DNA of 61,094 nt, taken from contig JAFYQR010000060.1 of the NCBI GenBank assembly GCA_017559825.1, positions 1 through 61,094 on the forward strand, written 5' to 3'. The notes under the pieces are model-generated. The model was given only the letters and a program-made list of their open reading frames with translations, made no database searches and was not told the DNA's origin. Positions 33,747-42,175 of this stretch are shown piece after piece. The position numbers were made by a program, and so were the translations under genes. Origin of the DNA: Thermoguttaceae bacterium. Lineage in GTDB: Bacteria > Planctomycetota > Planctomycetia > Pirellulales > Thermoguttaceae. Each line of letters starts with the position of its first letter. Position 1 is the first letter of the stretch.

Positions 33747-34796
33747 TCAAACGATTCCGCGCAACTTGAACTGTTTGATTTTGTTGTAAATCGTTTTCTC
33801 GCTGACGCCGAGTTTGCGAGCCGACTGCGCCCGGTTCCCGCCGCAAGCGTTGATCGTTTCGATGATCGCGCGGCGTTCGATTTCCGCCATCGTCAGCCCG
33901 GCCAACCCCATCGCGCCGTCCGGCGAGCGCGAGTCTTTAATCATCGTGTCGAACGAAATGTCGTTTTCCGACACGACGACGTCCGGCGCGGTCTCCATCG
34001 CTTTTTGCAACACCGACTCGAGTTCGCGCACATTGTACGGCCACGAGTATTGCCGCAATTTGTTCAGCGCCGACGTCGACAAAATCGACAGATTCCGATC
34101 GTTCGCCCGAGCGACGCGGCTCATGATTTCGCGAGAAAGCGCCGGAATATCCTCCGCTCGGTCGCGAAGCGGCGGCACGTTCAGCGTCAGCGCGTTCAAG
34201 CGGAAGTAAAGCTCGTCGCGGAACCGGCCTTGCACGCAGGCGATCGCCAAATCGCAACTCGTCGAGGCGACGACGCGGGCGTCGACGCGGCGCGTTTCGG
34301 TCGAGCCGACCCGACGCGTCGTCTTGTCTTGAATAAATTGGAAAATTCGCTTTTGCAACGACGGCGACAAATCTTCGACGTGATCGAGAAAAATCGTGCC
34401 GCCGCGAGCCAACTCCAACCGACCGGGCCGCTCGCCGGAAACGCCGGGAATCGCGCCTTTGGCGACGCCGAACAGATCGGCTTCGAGCGTTTCAGGCGGA
34501 AGCGCGTTGCACGAAACGACGACGAACGGAAAACGCGCCCGCGGCCCGGCTTGGTGAATCTGCTGAGCGACGACGCTCTTCCCGACGCCGCGCTCGCCGG
34601 AAATCAAAATCGTCGCGTCGAGCCGTCCGAACGCTTCGATTTGTTTGCGGAGCGTTTGAATCGGCGTCGAGACGCCCGCCATCGTCGCGGGAAGCGCCGG
34701 CGTTCCAACCGTTTGGCGCAAGGAACGATTTTCTCGCGCATCCTGCTCAATTTCAAGACTTGGCGCGTCGCCTGCAGGAGCGCTTGGCGTTCGCAC
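33747..34796 (-). CDS. AAA+ and Fis-type DNA-binding part of a split response regulator
   Basis: An NtrC-like protein without its receiver. The AAA+ domain has Walker A GERGVGKS, Walker B FLDHVED and the sensor regions RFRDELYFRLNAL and YSWPYNVRELESVL. The C-terminus is a Fis-type helix-turn-helix (NRAQSARKLGVSEKTIYNKI). The sigma54 contact motif GAFTGA is replaced by GAIPGV and the Walker B Glu by His, so it probably does not activate sigma54 RNA polymerase. The first 20 residues of this open frame are an artefact: they lie opposite the correct frame, and real coding sequence enters from the receiver part at 34729-34732. See the receiver feature for the frameshift. Confidence 0.85.
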   Translation of the reverse strand: MRTPSAPAGDAPSLEIEQDARENRSLRQTVGTPALPATMAGVSTPIQTLRKQIEAFGRLDATILISGERGVGKSVVAQQIHQAGPRARFPFVVVSCNALPPETLEADLFGVAKGAIPGVSGERPGRLELARGGTIFLDHVEDLSPSLQKRIFQFIQDKTTRRVGSTETRRVDARVVASTSCDLAIACVQGRFRDELYFRLNALTLNVPPLRDRAEDIPALSREIMSRVARANDRNLSILSTSALNKLRQYSWPYNVRELESVLQKAMETAPDVVVSENDISFDTMIKDSRSPDGAMGLAGLTMAEIERRAIIETINACGGNRAQSARKLGVSEKTIYNKIKQFKLRGIV

Positions 34797-35275
34797 GGCT
34801 TGACGATGTACGAGTGCACGAACTTGCTCAACCGTTTGCGGCGCTCGGCGTCGCCGGTCGGCTCGTCCATAAAAATGATCGGCGCGTCCGGATATTTGTC
34901 GACCAGTTGGCGGCAGAGCGTTTCAGGCGACGCGTCCAACGTCGCGGAGTCGATCAGGAACCCGGCGGCGTCTCCAAGCGCAAGCCCGGACAGCGTTTCG
35001 GAAGAGGCCGCCTCGACGACGCCGACGTTTTCGACTTCGAGACAACGACGCATCGCCGCTCGCGACCCGGCGTCTCCGCAAAGAACGACGATCGAATCGA
35101 CCGCTACCGAAGCGACCGAACGCTCGCCGGTCGAGCGACGCTCTTCGACCGCGGAAGCGAAAAACGCGCCCTCGTCGTTCCGAGGCTCGACGCTCGAACG
35201 GACGAAATCGGAAGAAGACGGGCGATCGACGATTTGATTTTGTTGTTCCAACGAGTAATAAGACGCGCTGCTCAT
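34604..35275 (-). CDS. Receiver part of the split response regulator
   Basis: From the ATG at 35275 (AAAGGA site upstream) a Ser-rich leader of about 60 residues leads to a receiver-like domain: SIVVLCGDAG, the acceptor-type Asp in FLIDSATLD, APIIFMDEP and SYIVKPCE with the conserved Lys. The DD pair at the first strand is reduced to one Asp. The frame stays in register only to MREK, where a run of four A (34729-34732 on the plus strand TTTT) is followed by the AAA+ frame, and one extra base there would join the two into a 509-residue REC-AAA+-Fis protein. The end at 34604 is an out-of-frame run of Arg and Lys. Sequencing error, a true mutation or ribosomal slippage are all possible. Confidence 0.8.
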   Translation of the reverse strand: MSSASYYSLEQQNQIVDRPSSSDFVRSSVEPRNDEGAFFASAVEERRSTGERSVASVAVDSIVVLCGDAGSRAAMRRCLEVENVGVVEAASSETLSGLALGDAAGFLIDSATLDASPETLCRQLVDKYPDAPIIFMDEPTGDAERRKRLSKFVHSYIVKPCERQALLQATRQVLKLSRMREKIVPCAKRLERRRFPRRWRASRRRFKRSANKSKRSDGSTRRF

Positions 35276-35981
35276 GGTGGTGTCCTTTTCTTTTTTGATC
35301 TGGGCGACGCGGCGCCGACCGACGACGCGTCGAATATATAACGTAAGCGAAATCGATAACGAACGATTTTTCCTCTCCGAAGAGCTCGGCTCGACGAAAC
35401 GCGCAATCGACGCGCTTCGAGAAAAATCCTTCGCCTCCGGAGCGCCGCGAAAAAAAACTTGCGAGGCGCGAGCGAACGACGCGAACGTTTTCACGTCCGG
35501 CGCTCCTTGGCGCGCACCTTTGCGGCGACGTCGACATTTTACAACGAATCTTAATTTACTTACAGCGCTTAAATCGCGTTATCGCAAGATTTTAAAACAA
35601 ATTCGCATAGAAATTTTACACGCGAAAAAACGCCGCTAAAAGTTACCGAAAAATCGGAAATAAATACCGAGAAACGGCTCCGCGTCTTCCGCAAAGCGCC
35701 TAGATTCGCTTTTCTCGTCGGAATCGGCGCGGCGCAACAAATCGCGTCGACCGTAAATATCGGCGTCAACCGACGCAGATTTTGCGTCGCTCGCGCTTGC
35801 GTCGACGACGCGACGCGCAAAAACAAGTCGGCCTCCGACGCGAAAACGTTCGGAAAAAGAAGAAATCGGAGGAACGTTCGCCCCGAAAACGCTCGCTTAA
35901 AAAAAAAGACGCCGTTTAAGAATACGCGAAACGGAGGGAAAAAAACGGGACGCGCGTCTTCAAAAAAGAGAAAATCGACGG
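35276..35981. other. Gene-free region upstream of the response regulator
   Basis: About 700 bases hold only short open frames with poor codon fit. The right half is AT-richer and purine-rich (runs such as GAAAAAGAAGAAATCGGAGG near 35850 and AAAAAAAAAGACG near 35900). I found no riboswitch, tRNA, promoter with good spacing or hairpin apart from the terminator at 35982. Confidence 0.35.
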
Positions 35982-36017
35982 AAAAAAACGACGCGCCGTC
36001 AAGACGCGCCGTTTTTA
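35982..36017 (-). terminator. Terminator of the inositol-monophosphatase-like gene
   Basis: AAACGACGCG pairs with CGCGCCGTTT with one mismatch. On the minus strand a run of seven T follows, about 90 bases past the stop at 36108. Confidence 0.55.
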
Positions 36018-36107
36018 ACGGTTTTCACGCCGCCGACAACGCGACGTTCCTTCCCCCCTTGCGTTTTTCAGCTCTTTTAACGTTTAAACGCTTCCCGCGA
36101 CGTCGGT

Positions 36108-36938
36108 TCAGTCGTTGAGCAACTTCAAAAACGCGCCGTGCAGTTCGGAGTTCGCGGTCGCTAGGAGCGGTTTGACCGCCAAGTCGAACGGTCGTCCGTC
36201 CGTGTTCGTCGCGACGCCCCCCGCTTCCAAAACGAGCAGAACGCCGGCGGCGACGTCCCACGGGTGCGCGCATTGGCAGATTTTCGCGTCGAAGCGTCCG
36301 GCGGCGACGTACGCCAAGTTCAGCGCGGTCGAGCCGGTGCGCCGCATCGCTTGGCAGACCGGAACGCAACGCTTGAACGCCAAATAATCGGGCGAATCCG
36401 GCTTCGTTTGCGTCGGAAAAGAAACAGCCGTCAGCGCTTGCGTCGGACGCGACACGTCGCTCGTTCGCAGACGTTCGCCGTTGAGGAACGCTCCGGCGCC
36501 CCGTTCGGCGGCGAAAAGTTCGTCGGAAATCGGGTTGTGCACGACGCCGCAAAGAATCTCGTTCCCCCGAGTCAGCGCGATCGACGTTCCAAAAAACGGA
36601 ACGCGGTGAACAAAGTTCGTCGTTCCGTCGAGCGGGTCGACGATCCAAGCGAACGGCAAATTCGCCGGCGCGCCGCTTCCGCACTCCTCTTCGCGCAAGA
36701 CGTTTTTAAGGCGCGGCGCGTCGGGCCCGAGCGAACTTTGCGGCTCCTCGCCGATAAAATAATGCTCCGGAAACGCCGTCGACAAAATCTCGGCGATCTT
36801 CGCTTGCGCCGCGACGTCGGCTTCCGTTACCAAATCGCCCGGATTCTTTTCGCGAAACCCGACTTTCCCGACCTTTTCCCGCAAAATAGCGCCCGCTTCT
36901 CGCGCGGCTCGAATCGCAACCTCCAAATACTCGGACAT
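36108..36938 (-). CDS. Inositol-monophosphatase-family phosphatase
   Basis: 276 residues, the normal length. The lithium-sensitive phosphatase motifs are intact: GEEPQS, DPLDGTTNFVH, the GAGAFLNG loop, and the C-terminal HPWDVAAGVLLVLEAGG. These bind two or three Mg ions and hydrolyse phosphate from inositol, sugar or 3'-phosphoadenosine substrates; the true substrate is not readable. The start ATG is preceded by AAGGAAGG. It is monocistronic between the gene-free region and the RNase HI gene. Confidence 0.92.
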   Translation of the reverse strand: MSEYLEVAIRAAREAGAILREKVGKVGFREKNPGDLVTEADVAAQAKIAEILSTAFPEHYFIGEEPQSSLGPDAPRLKNVLREEECGSGAPANLPFAWIVDPLDGTTNFVHRVPFFGTSIALTRGNEILCGVVHNPISDELFAAERGAGAFLNGERLRTSDVSRPTQALTAVSFPTQTKPDSPDYLAFKRCVPVCQAMRRTGSTALNLAYVAAGRFDAKICQCAHPWDVAAGVLLVLEAGGVATNTDGRPFDLAVKPLLATANSELHGAFLKLLND

Positions 36939-37292
36939 TCGCCGTCCTTCCTTTCTTTACAACTTCTCCAATCTTAACCAATCTAACGTTATTATTTCCC
37001 TTACAACGCGCCAAACGCCGCCGCGCCGCGCCGCGTCCAACGTTTCGCGCGTTTCGTTTCCTTCGGCCTATTTTAAGTCGAGCGGCCGTCCCTTCGATTC
37101 GCCCGTCTCGCCAATTTTCGCTATTCTCGCGTTCGTCGCGAATCTTTTTTCATTCCCGAACCGCCGACTCGTCGCGACGTTCGTTCTCGAACGCCCGGAG
37201 CGCCCCTTAATCATCTCGAACCGAACGGAACGCGACGCCGACGGTTCGACGAGCTTCTTACCAAGGTCGGTTTCGCCCGACGCGAACGCTTG
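36939..37292. other. Gene-free spacer between the phosphatase and RNase HI genes
   Basis: 354 bases with no plausible gene. It must contain the promoter of the phosphatase gene, but no box pair with good spacing stands out. Confidence 0.3.
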
Positions 37293-37769
37293 TCATCGTC
37301 CGCCGCGAATTTTTTTCCACTCTTCGACCGCCAACTCGTCGCAGCGTTCGTTCTCGGGATGACCGGAATGTCCCTTGATCTTCTCGAACTGAACGGAGTG
37401 CGACGAAACCAGCTCGTCGAGCCGTTTCCACAAATCGAGATTTTTCACCTCGGCCCAGCCGCTTTTCTCGCGCCGCCGCCACCCGTTTCGCTTCCAGTTC
37501 GCGAGCCAACTCGACAGGCCGTTCAAAACGTAAGCGCTGTCGCTGACGATTCTTACCGACGTCGGTCGCTTCAACGCCGACAGTCCCTCGACGACGGCCT
37601 GCAGCTCCATGCGATTGTTCGTCGTTTCGCGTTCGCCGCCGGAACGTTCGATTTCCTTCCCCGTCGGCAGGTGCCGCATCACGAACGCCCAACCGCCGGG
37701 CCCGGGATTGCCGCTGCACGCGCCGTCGGTGAACAACGCGACTTCCGATTCGCCGCTCGTCGCTCTCAT
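37293..37769 (-). CDS. rnhA: Ribonuclease HI
   Basis: 158 residues from the ATG at 37769, which has a GGAGGA site. An upstream in-frame extension is unsupported. RNase HI cuts the RNA strand of RNA-DNA hybrids. All four catalytic residues are present: Asp15 (LFTDGACSGNPG), Glu55 (NNRMELQAV), Asp77 (IVSDSAYV) and Asp144 (NERCDELA); the His in the GHSGHPEN loop is also kept. It lies 150 bases downstream of the kinase gene on the same strand and may be co-transcribed with it. Confidence 0.95.
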   Translation of the reverse strand: MRATSGESEVALFTDGACSGNPGPGGWAFVMRHLPTGKEIERSGGERETTNNRMELQAVVEGLSALKRPTSVRIVSDSAYVLNGLSSWLANWKRNGWRRREKSGWAEVKNLDLWKRLDELVSSHSVQFEKIKGHSGHPENERCDELAVEEWKKIRGGR

Positions 37770-37919
37770 CGTCTTCCTCCGTTTTTCGTTCGTTATTCGT
37801 ATTCTCTTTTTTTCGCCCGACTCCGCCGACTTTAACCGCTCGGCGAGCGCGAAAACGCCGACGCGTTTCATTGCGCTCGCTCGCCGGCGTTTGACAAGAG
37901 AAAATCGTTCGTTTCGCGT

Positions 37920-39791
37920 TCAAAACGCCGAGCCGCTTCTCTCGCGTTTCCTTTCGCCGCCCGGTCTCGGCGCGTTGGGCGCCGGCCCTCTAAAACCGCC
38001 GTCGGGGCCGTTCGGCTTCGGCCCTCCGAAACCGCCGGGAGGACTCGGCTCGCCCTTGCGTTTGCGAACGATTTCCTCCGTTTTCGCCAACGCGAATTCC
38101 GTCAAGCGGTCGTATCCGGTCGCCCGCGCCGTTCGCAACTCCGAAATCGTCGCGACCGCCGCCTTCAAATCGCCGTCGAGCGCGGCGCACCAAGCGAGCC
38201 CGGCCAATCCGAACGGATCGGAATCGCGCCCGGCGCTCGGATTCTCCGCGATTCGTTCGAAAATCGCCCGCGCTTCCGGAACGTTCTTCTCGTCTAAATG
38301 CGCGAGCGCGAGCTGACGCTCCGCGCGGCTCGTCCAATACGCGTCGTTCGGAAAATACTCGCCGACGCTCCGCCAAGCGTCGACCGTTCCGGCGTGCAAC
38401 GCGAAAACCCACTGCTCCTCGACCGAATCGAAACGCCGAATCGTCGACGGCGGCTCGGCCGTTCGCGCCGCGACGACGCGATTTTTCGCCGCCGTCGCCG
38501 CCGCTCCGCAGAGAAACGCGCCGAGAAACGCCGCCGTCGTCGCCGCGACGCCGCGCCTCGTCCAACGCGTCGCCGACGCGTCTCGCAACGTTCGCAACTT
38601 GGCGCGGTTCGTTTGCCAAGTTTGCGCTAAATTCGTCGTTTCGAGCGCCTGTTCGAACGCCGCGCGCTCGTCCGCCGATTGAAAAAATCCGGTTGCCGCG
38701 ACGACGTTTTCCGGTTCGCGCTCGCTCTTTCGCTCGGCGTCCTCGACCGTCGCCAACTCGAACGCCGTTTGCGTCGACGCGGCGCACTCCTCGTTCCGCT
38801 CGAACTCCCGCCGCGCTTCCCGCAACGCGTCGAGCAGAACGTCGGGCGACGCCGGACGGTCGCTCGGCTTTTTCTCGATCATCCGCCGAATCAGCGCGAC
38901 CAACGCCGGCGGCGCGTCCGGGCGCAGCTCCTCGATCGGACGCGGACGCTCGTTCAAATGCTTCAAAATAACGGCCAACGGAGCGTCTCCGTTAAAAGGC
39001 GTCGTTCCGGTCAGCATTCGGTACGCGACGATTCCGAGCGAATAAATGTCGGAACGCGAATCGATTTTTCCTCCGCGAGCCTGTTCCGGGCTCATATAAA
39101 GCGGCGTTCCGAGCGCGACGCCGGTTCGCGTCAACGTCGCCGCCGTCGCGCCGAGCGAAGCGTCGAGCCGCGCCAAACCGAAATCGACGACTTTAATCGT
39201 TCCGTTCGCGTCGAGCAACACGTTTTCCGGCTTGACGTCGCGGTGAACGACGCCCGCGTCCGCCGCCCGTTTGAGCGCCGCCGCGATTTGTTCGAGCGCC
39301 GAAAAGGTTTGCGGAATCGACGCTCGGGCGCCGCGCCGCAAAAACCGCTGCAAACTCATGCCGTCGACGTATTCTTGCGCGACGAAACGGTACGTTTTCG
39401 ACGCCGCGCCGCGTCGCCGCCGTTTTCTGAATCGCCGCTCTTTCCGCGGTTTAGCGCCGTCGTCGAACGCTTCGACGGAGAAATCGCGCTTCATCTCGCC
39501 GTCGAGCGTCGCCGAACCGACCTCGTACACGCGAACGACGTTCGGGTGCTCCAAGCGCGCCGCGACGCGCGCTTCCTGCAGAAACCGCCGCAAATACGTT
39601 TCGTCGCGGGCCAGCTCGTCTTTCAAAATTTTCAGCGCGACCGGACGTCCCAACGAAAGTTGCGTCGCTAAAAAAACGTCCGACGTCGCGCCGCCGCCGA
39701 CGCGCCGCTCGATTCGGTAATCTCCAAGCGTTCGTCCGCAAAGCTCCTCGCGCCGGTCGACGGCGCCGTCGTTCGTCGATCGTTCGGTCAT
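37920..39791 (-). CDS. Ser/Thr protein kinase, PknB-like
   Basis: 623 residues. The kinase domain (24-330) has the Gly loop VGGGATSDVF (31-40), Lys54, the catalytic HRDVKPEN (183-190), the DFG at 203-205 and the APE-equivalent YMSPEQA. A basic insert (RKERRFRKRRRR, 116-127) sits between early strands and the hinge. A single membrane helix follows (about 415-438: AATTAAFLGAFLCGAAATAA), then an external part with a short TPR-like segment and a Pro/Gly-rich end (PPGGFGGPKPNGPDGG). Such kinases sense envelope signals and phosphorylate cytosolic proteins in planctomycetes. Substrate unknown. A good promoter lies at 39845-39872. Confidence 0.92.
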   Translation of the reverse strand: MTERSTNDGAVDRREELCGRTLGDYRIERRVGGGATSDVFLATQLSLGRPVALKILKDELARDETYLRRFLQEARVAARLEHPNVVRVYEVGSATLDGEMKRDFSVEAFDDGAKPRKERRFRKRRRRGAASKTYRFVAQEYVDGMSLQRFLRRGARASIPQTFSALEQIAAALKRAADAGVVHRDVKPENVLLDANGTIKVVDFGLARLDASLGATAATLTRTGVALGTPLYMSPEQARGGKIDSRSDIYSLGIVAYRMLTGTTPFNGDAPLAVILKHLNERPRPIEELRPDAPPALVALIRRMIEKKPSDRPASPDVLLDALREARREFERNEECAASTQTAFELATVEDAERKSEREPENVVAATGFFQSADERAAFEQALETTNLAQTWQTNRAKLRTLRDASATRWTRRGVAATTAAFLGAFLCGAAATAAKNRVVAARTAEPPSTIRRFDSVEEQWVFALHAGTVDAWRSVGEYFPNDAYWTSRAERQLALAHLDEKNVPEARAIFERIAENPSAGRDSDPFGLAGLAWCAALDGDLKAAVATISELRTARATGYDRLTEFALAKTEEIVRKRKGEPSPPGGFGGPKPNGPDGGFRGPAPNAPRPGGERKRERSGSAF

Positions 39792-39844
39792 TGATTCGCT
39801 TCTCCTTATTCGTCGGCGCCTAGTTTCGCCGTTTCGTTTTCTTA

Positions 39845-39872
39845 ATTATACCGTCGACGCTCGCCGTTTCAA
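39845..39872 (-). promoter_or_regulatory. Sigma70-like promoter of the kinase
   Basis: On the minus strand TTGAAA (39867-39872), 16 bp, perfect TATAAT (39845-39850), about 55 bases before the ATG. Confidence 0.6.
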
Positions 39873-40035
39873 CGGGTTCGCGCCGTCCATTAATATATCA
39901 AAGCCGCGCCGATTCCGCTCGCCGACGCGTTTCGCTCGCAAGAAACGCCTCAAGCGACGCCCGAACTCGCGAGCGCCTTCATTTTCGAAAACGCCTCGCC
40001 GTCGAGCGCCGCTCCCGCGCCTTCTCGCTTCGCCG

Positions 40036-40986
40036 TTAGAACGTCAGCTTGATTAGGCCGTCCTTCGAGACGTAATGCTTGTCGACGCCGAGTTCCTCCA
40101 TCCAAGCGCGAACTTCGAGCGTCTTCCAAGGCCCGGAGTTCTTGCCTTTTCCGCCGGCGTTGTTGTCCCAAAGCCAGTCCGGCGTCGGCCAAAGGCAAAC
40201 GGTCGGCGACGCGACTTCGTAAAATTCCTTCGCAACGCCCTGTTGGCCGTGGTGCGCCATCTGAACGAAATCGGCGTCGATCTTTTCCTTCGGAACGTTT
40301 TTCAAAACGCGGTTTCCGCCCTCGACGCCCAAATCGCCGAGCATTAAGAGCGACTTTCCGGCGACGTCCAAGCGGAAAACGATCGTCGAGTTGTTGATCG
40401 CGTTCATCGTCAGCGACTCGTCGAAGTCGTTGAGCGTTTCGATTTTCAGCGCGCCGAACTCCAAAACGTCGCCCGGTTTCGGCGTAATCGTTTCGCCTTT
40501 GAAAAGCTTTTGCGCGGCGAAGAAACGAGCGGTCGCCGGTTTGCAGTACGCTTCGTATTTGTCGAGCCAAGCTTGCGTCGGGAAGTTGAAGTAGAGCTTT
40601 TTAATATCGAGCGCGTCCGGATTCGTCTCCATAATACGGCAAAAGGCGCCGAAGTGGTCGTCGTGCGCGTGCGTCATAATCCAAGCGTCGACTTTTCCTC
40701 CGCAACGCTTTTTCAGGAGCGCGGTTAAGTAGTCCGCGTCGCCGACCGTTCCGCCGTCGAAAACGACCGTTTCGCCGGTCGCCGTTCGGAAGACGTACCC
40801 CATCATCTGCGATCCGGTTTGGCGCGGCGTTTGCCACATCGTTACTTTCGGCGCGCTCGGGTCGGCGGCGAACGAAACCTCGATCGCGTTATCCTCGGCG
40901 GAAAACGCCTGTTTCGGCGAAACCAGCCCCGACTTGAACGCCAACGGAGCCGCCAGCCCCAACGCCAAAAAAGTTCTTCTCTTCAT
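40036..40986 (-). CDS. Tat-exported metallo-beta-lactamase-fold hydrolase, copy 2
   Basis: 316 residues with a twin-arginine-type leader (MKRRTFLALGLAAPLAF). The metal motif HAHDDHFGAF and later ligands (LGDLGVEGG, MAHHGQQG) match the ComEC/Rec2-like branch of the fold, which hydrolyses diverse substrates. Nearly every residue outside residues 95-160 is identical to the copy at 41033-41989, which lies 46 bases upstream on the same strand. Natural substrates are unknown, and a nuclease or phosphodiesterase role would fit the fold. Confidence 0.85.
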   Translation of the reverse strand: MKRRTFLALGLAAPLAFKSGLVSPKQAFSAEDNAIEVSFAADPSAPKVTMWQTPRQTGSQMMGYVFRTATGETVVFDGGTVGDADYLTALLKKRCGGKVDAWIMTHAHDDHFGAFCRIMETNPDALDIKKLYFNFPTQAWLDKYEAYCKPATARFFAAQKLFKGETITPKPGDVLEFGALKIETLNDFDESLTMNAINNSTIVFRLDVAGKSLLMLGDLGVEGGNRVLKNVPKEKIDADFVQMAHHGQQGVAKEFYEVASPTVCLWPTPDWLWDNNAGGKGKNSGPWKTLEVRAWMEELGVDKHYVSKDGLIKLTF

Positions 40987-41032
40987 ATCTTCGTCTCTCC
41001 CTTATTTCAACCGTTGCCAATCGAATCCAACG

Positions 41033-41989
41033 TTAGAACGTCGCCTTAATAAGGCCGTCCTTCGAAACGTAATGTTTGTCGACGCCGAGTTCCTCCATCC
41101 AAGCGCGCGTTTCGAGCGTCTTCCAAGGGCCGGTGTTCTTGCCTTTCCCTCCGGCGTTGTTGTCCCAAAGCCAATCCGGCGTCGGCCAAAGACAAACGGT
41201 CGGCGACGCGACGGCGTAAAACTCCTTCGAAACGCCCTGTTGGCCGTGGTGCGCCATCTGGACGAAGTCCGCGTCGATCTTTTCCTTCGGAACGTTTTTC
41301 AGGACGCGGTTTCCGCCCTCCAAGCCGAGGTCGCCCAACATCAGCAGCGACTTTCCGGCGACGTCCAAGCGGAAAACGACCGTCGAGTTGTTGATCGGAT
41401 TCATTGTCAACGATTCGTCGAAGTCGTTGAGCGTTTCGATCGTCAGCGCGTCGCCAAACGTTTGAACGTCGCCCGGCTTCGGCGCGATCGTTTCGCCCTT
41501 AAAGCTCTTTTCGAGCGCGGCGAAAAACGGGTCGCGCCATTTTTTCCCGCCCGCTTCGTATTTGTCGAGCCATTCGCGTTTCGGGAAATTGAAGTAAAGT
41601 TTCTTGATTGCGAGCGCGTCCGGCGTTTTCGCCAAGATTTCGCCGAGCGCGCCGAAGTGGTCGCCGTGCGCGTGCGTCAGATACCAAGCGTCGACTTTTC
41701 CGCCGCAATGTTTTTTCAGGAGGTCGGCCAAATACTTCCCGTCGGCCGGCATTCCGCCGTCGAAAACAACCGTTTCGCCGGTCGCCGTTCGGAAGACGTA
41801 CCCCATCATCTGCGACCCGGACTGACGCGGCGTTTGCCACATCGTTACTTTCGGCGCGCTCGGGTCGGCGGCGAACGAAACCTCGATCGCGGAGTCTTCG
41901 GCGCAGTATCCCCATTTCGGCGAAACCAATCCCGACTTAAAAGCCAACGGAGCCGCCAACCCCAACGCCAAAAAAGTTCTTCTCTCCAT
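41033..41989 (-). CDS. Tat-exported metallo-beta-lactamase-fold hydrolase, copy 1
   Basis: 318 residues from the ATG at 41989 (leader MERRTFLALGLAAPLAF); an upstream in-frame ATG at 42046 would add 19 residues and disrupt the leader. Metal motif HAHGDHFGAL. The copy at 40036-40986 is the same protein with substitutions concentrated in the segment between FGA and the KGETI motif. Both genes run the same way with only 46 bases between, a recent tandem duplication. It is probably the first gene of a two-gene transcript. Confidence 0.86.
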   Translation of the reverse strand: MERRTFLALGLAAPLAFKSGLVSPKWGYCAEDSAIEVSFAADPSAPKVTMWQTPRQSGSQMMGYVFRTATGETVVFDGGMPADGKYLADLLKKHCGGKVDAWYLTHAHGDHFGALGEILAKTPDALAIKKLYFNFPKREWLDKYEAGGKKWRDPFFAALEKSFKGETIAPKPGDVQTFGDALTIETLNDFDESLTMNPINNSTVVFRLDVAGKSLLMLGDLGLEGGNRVLKNVPKEKIDADFVQMAHHGQQGVSKEFYAVASPTVCLWPTPDWLWDNNAGGKGKNTGPWKTLETRAWMEELGVDKHYVSKDGLIKATF

Positions 41990-42036
41990 CTTCGTTCCTC
42001 CCGACGTCGAAAACGCCCCAAAATTCAAAACAGCGA

Positions 42037-42074
42037 TAAAAAACAACGCGGCGCCGAACGCTCCGACGCCGCGT
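42037..42074 (-). terminator. Terminator of the M48 peptidase gene
   Basis: ACGCGGCG/CGCCGCGT stem with a 13-base loop, then TTGTTTTTT on the minus strand, about 100 bases past the stop at 42176. Confidence 0.65.
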
Positions 42075-42175
42075 CTAACCGCTATTTTCCCCGTCGACGC
42101 GCGAATTTCAAGCGAAATCCGTTCTCAAACGCCAAAAATCGCCGAAAAAGCGGATTTTTTTTCAACGCCGAACGC

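Noticed and set aside
35569-35826. A short minus-strand frame in the gene-free region
   Set aside because: No ribosome binding site, odd codon use and no family pattern.
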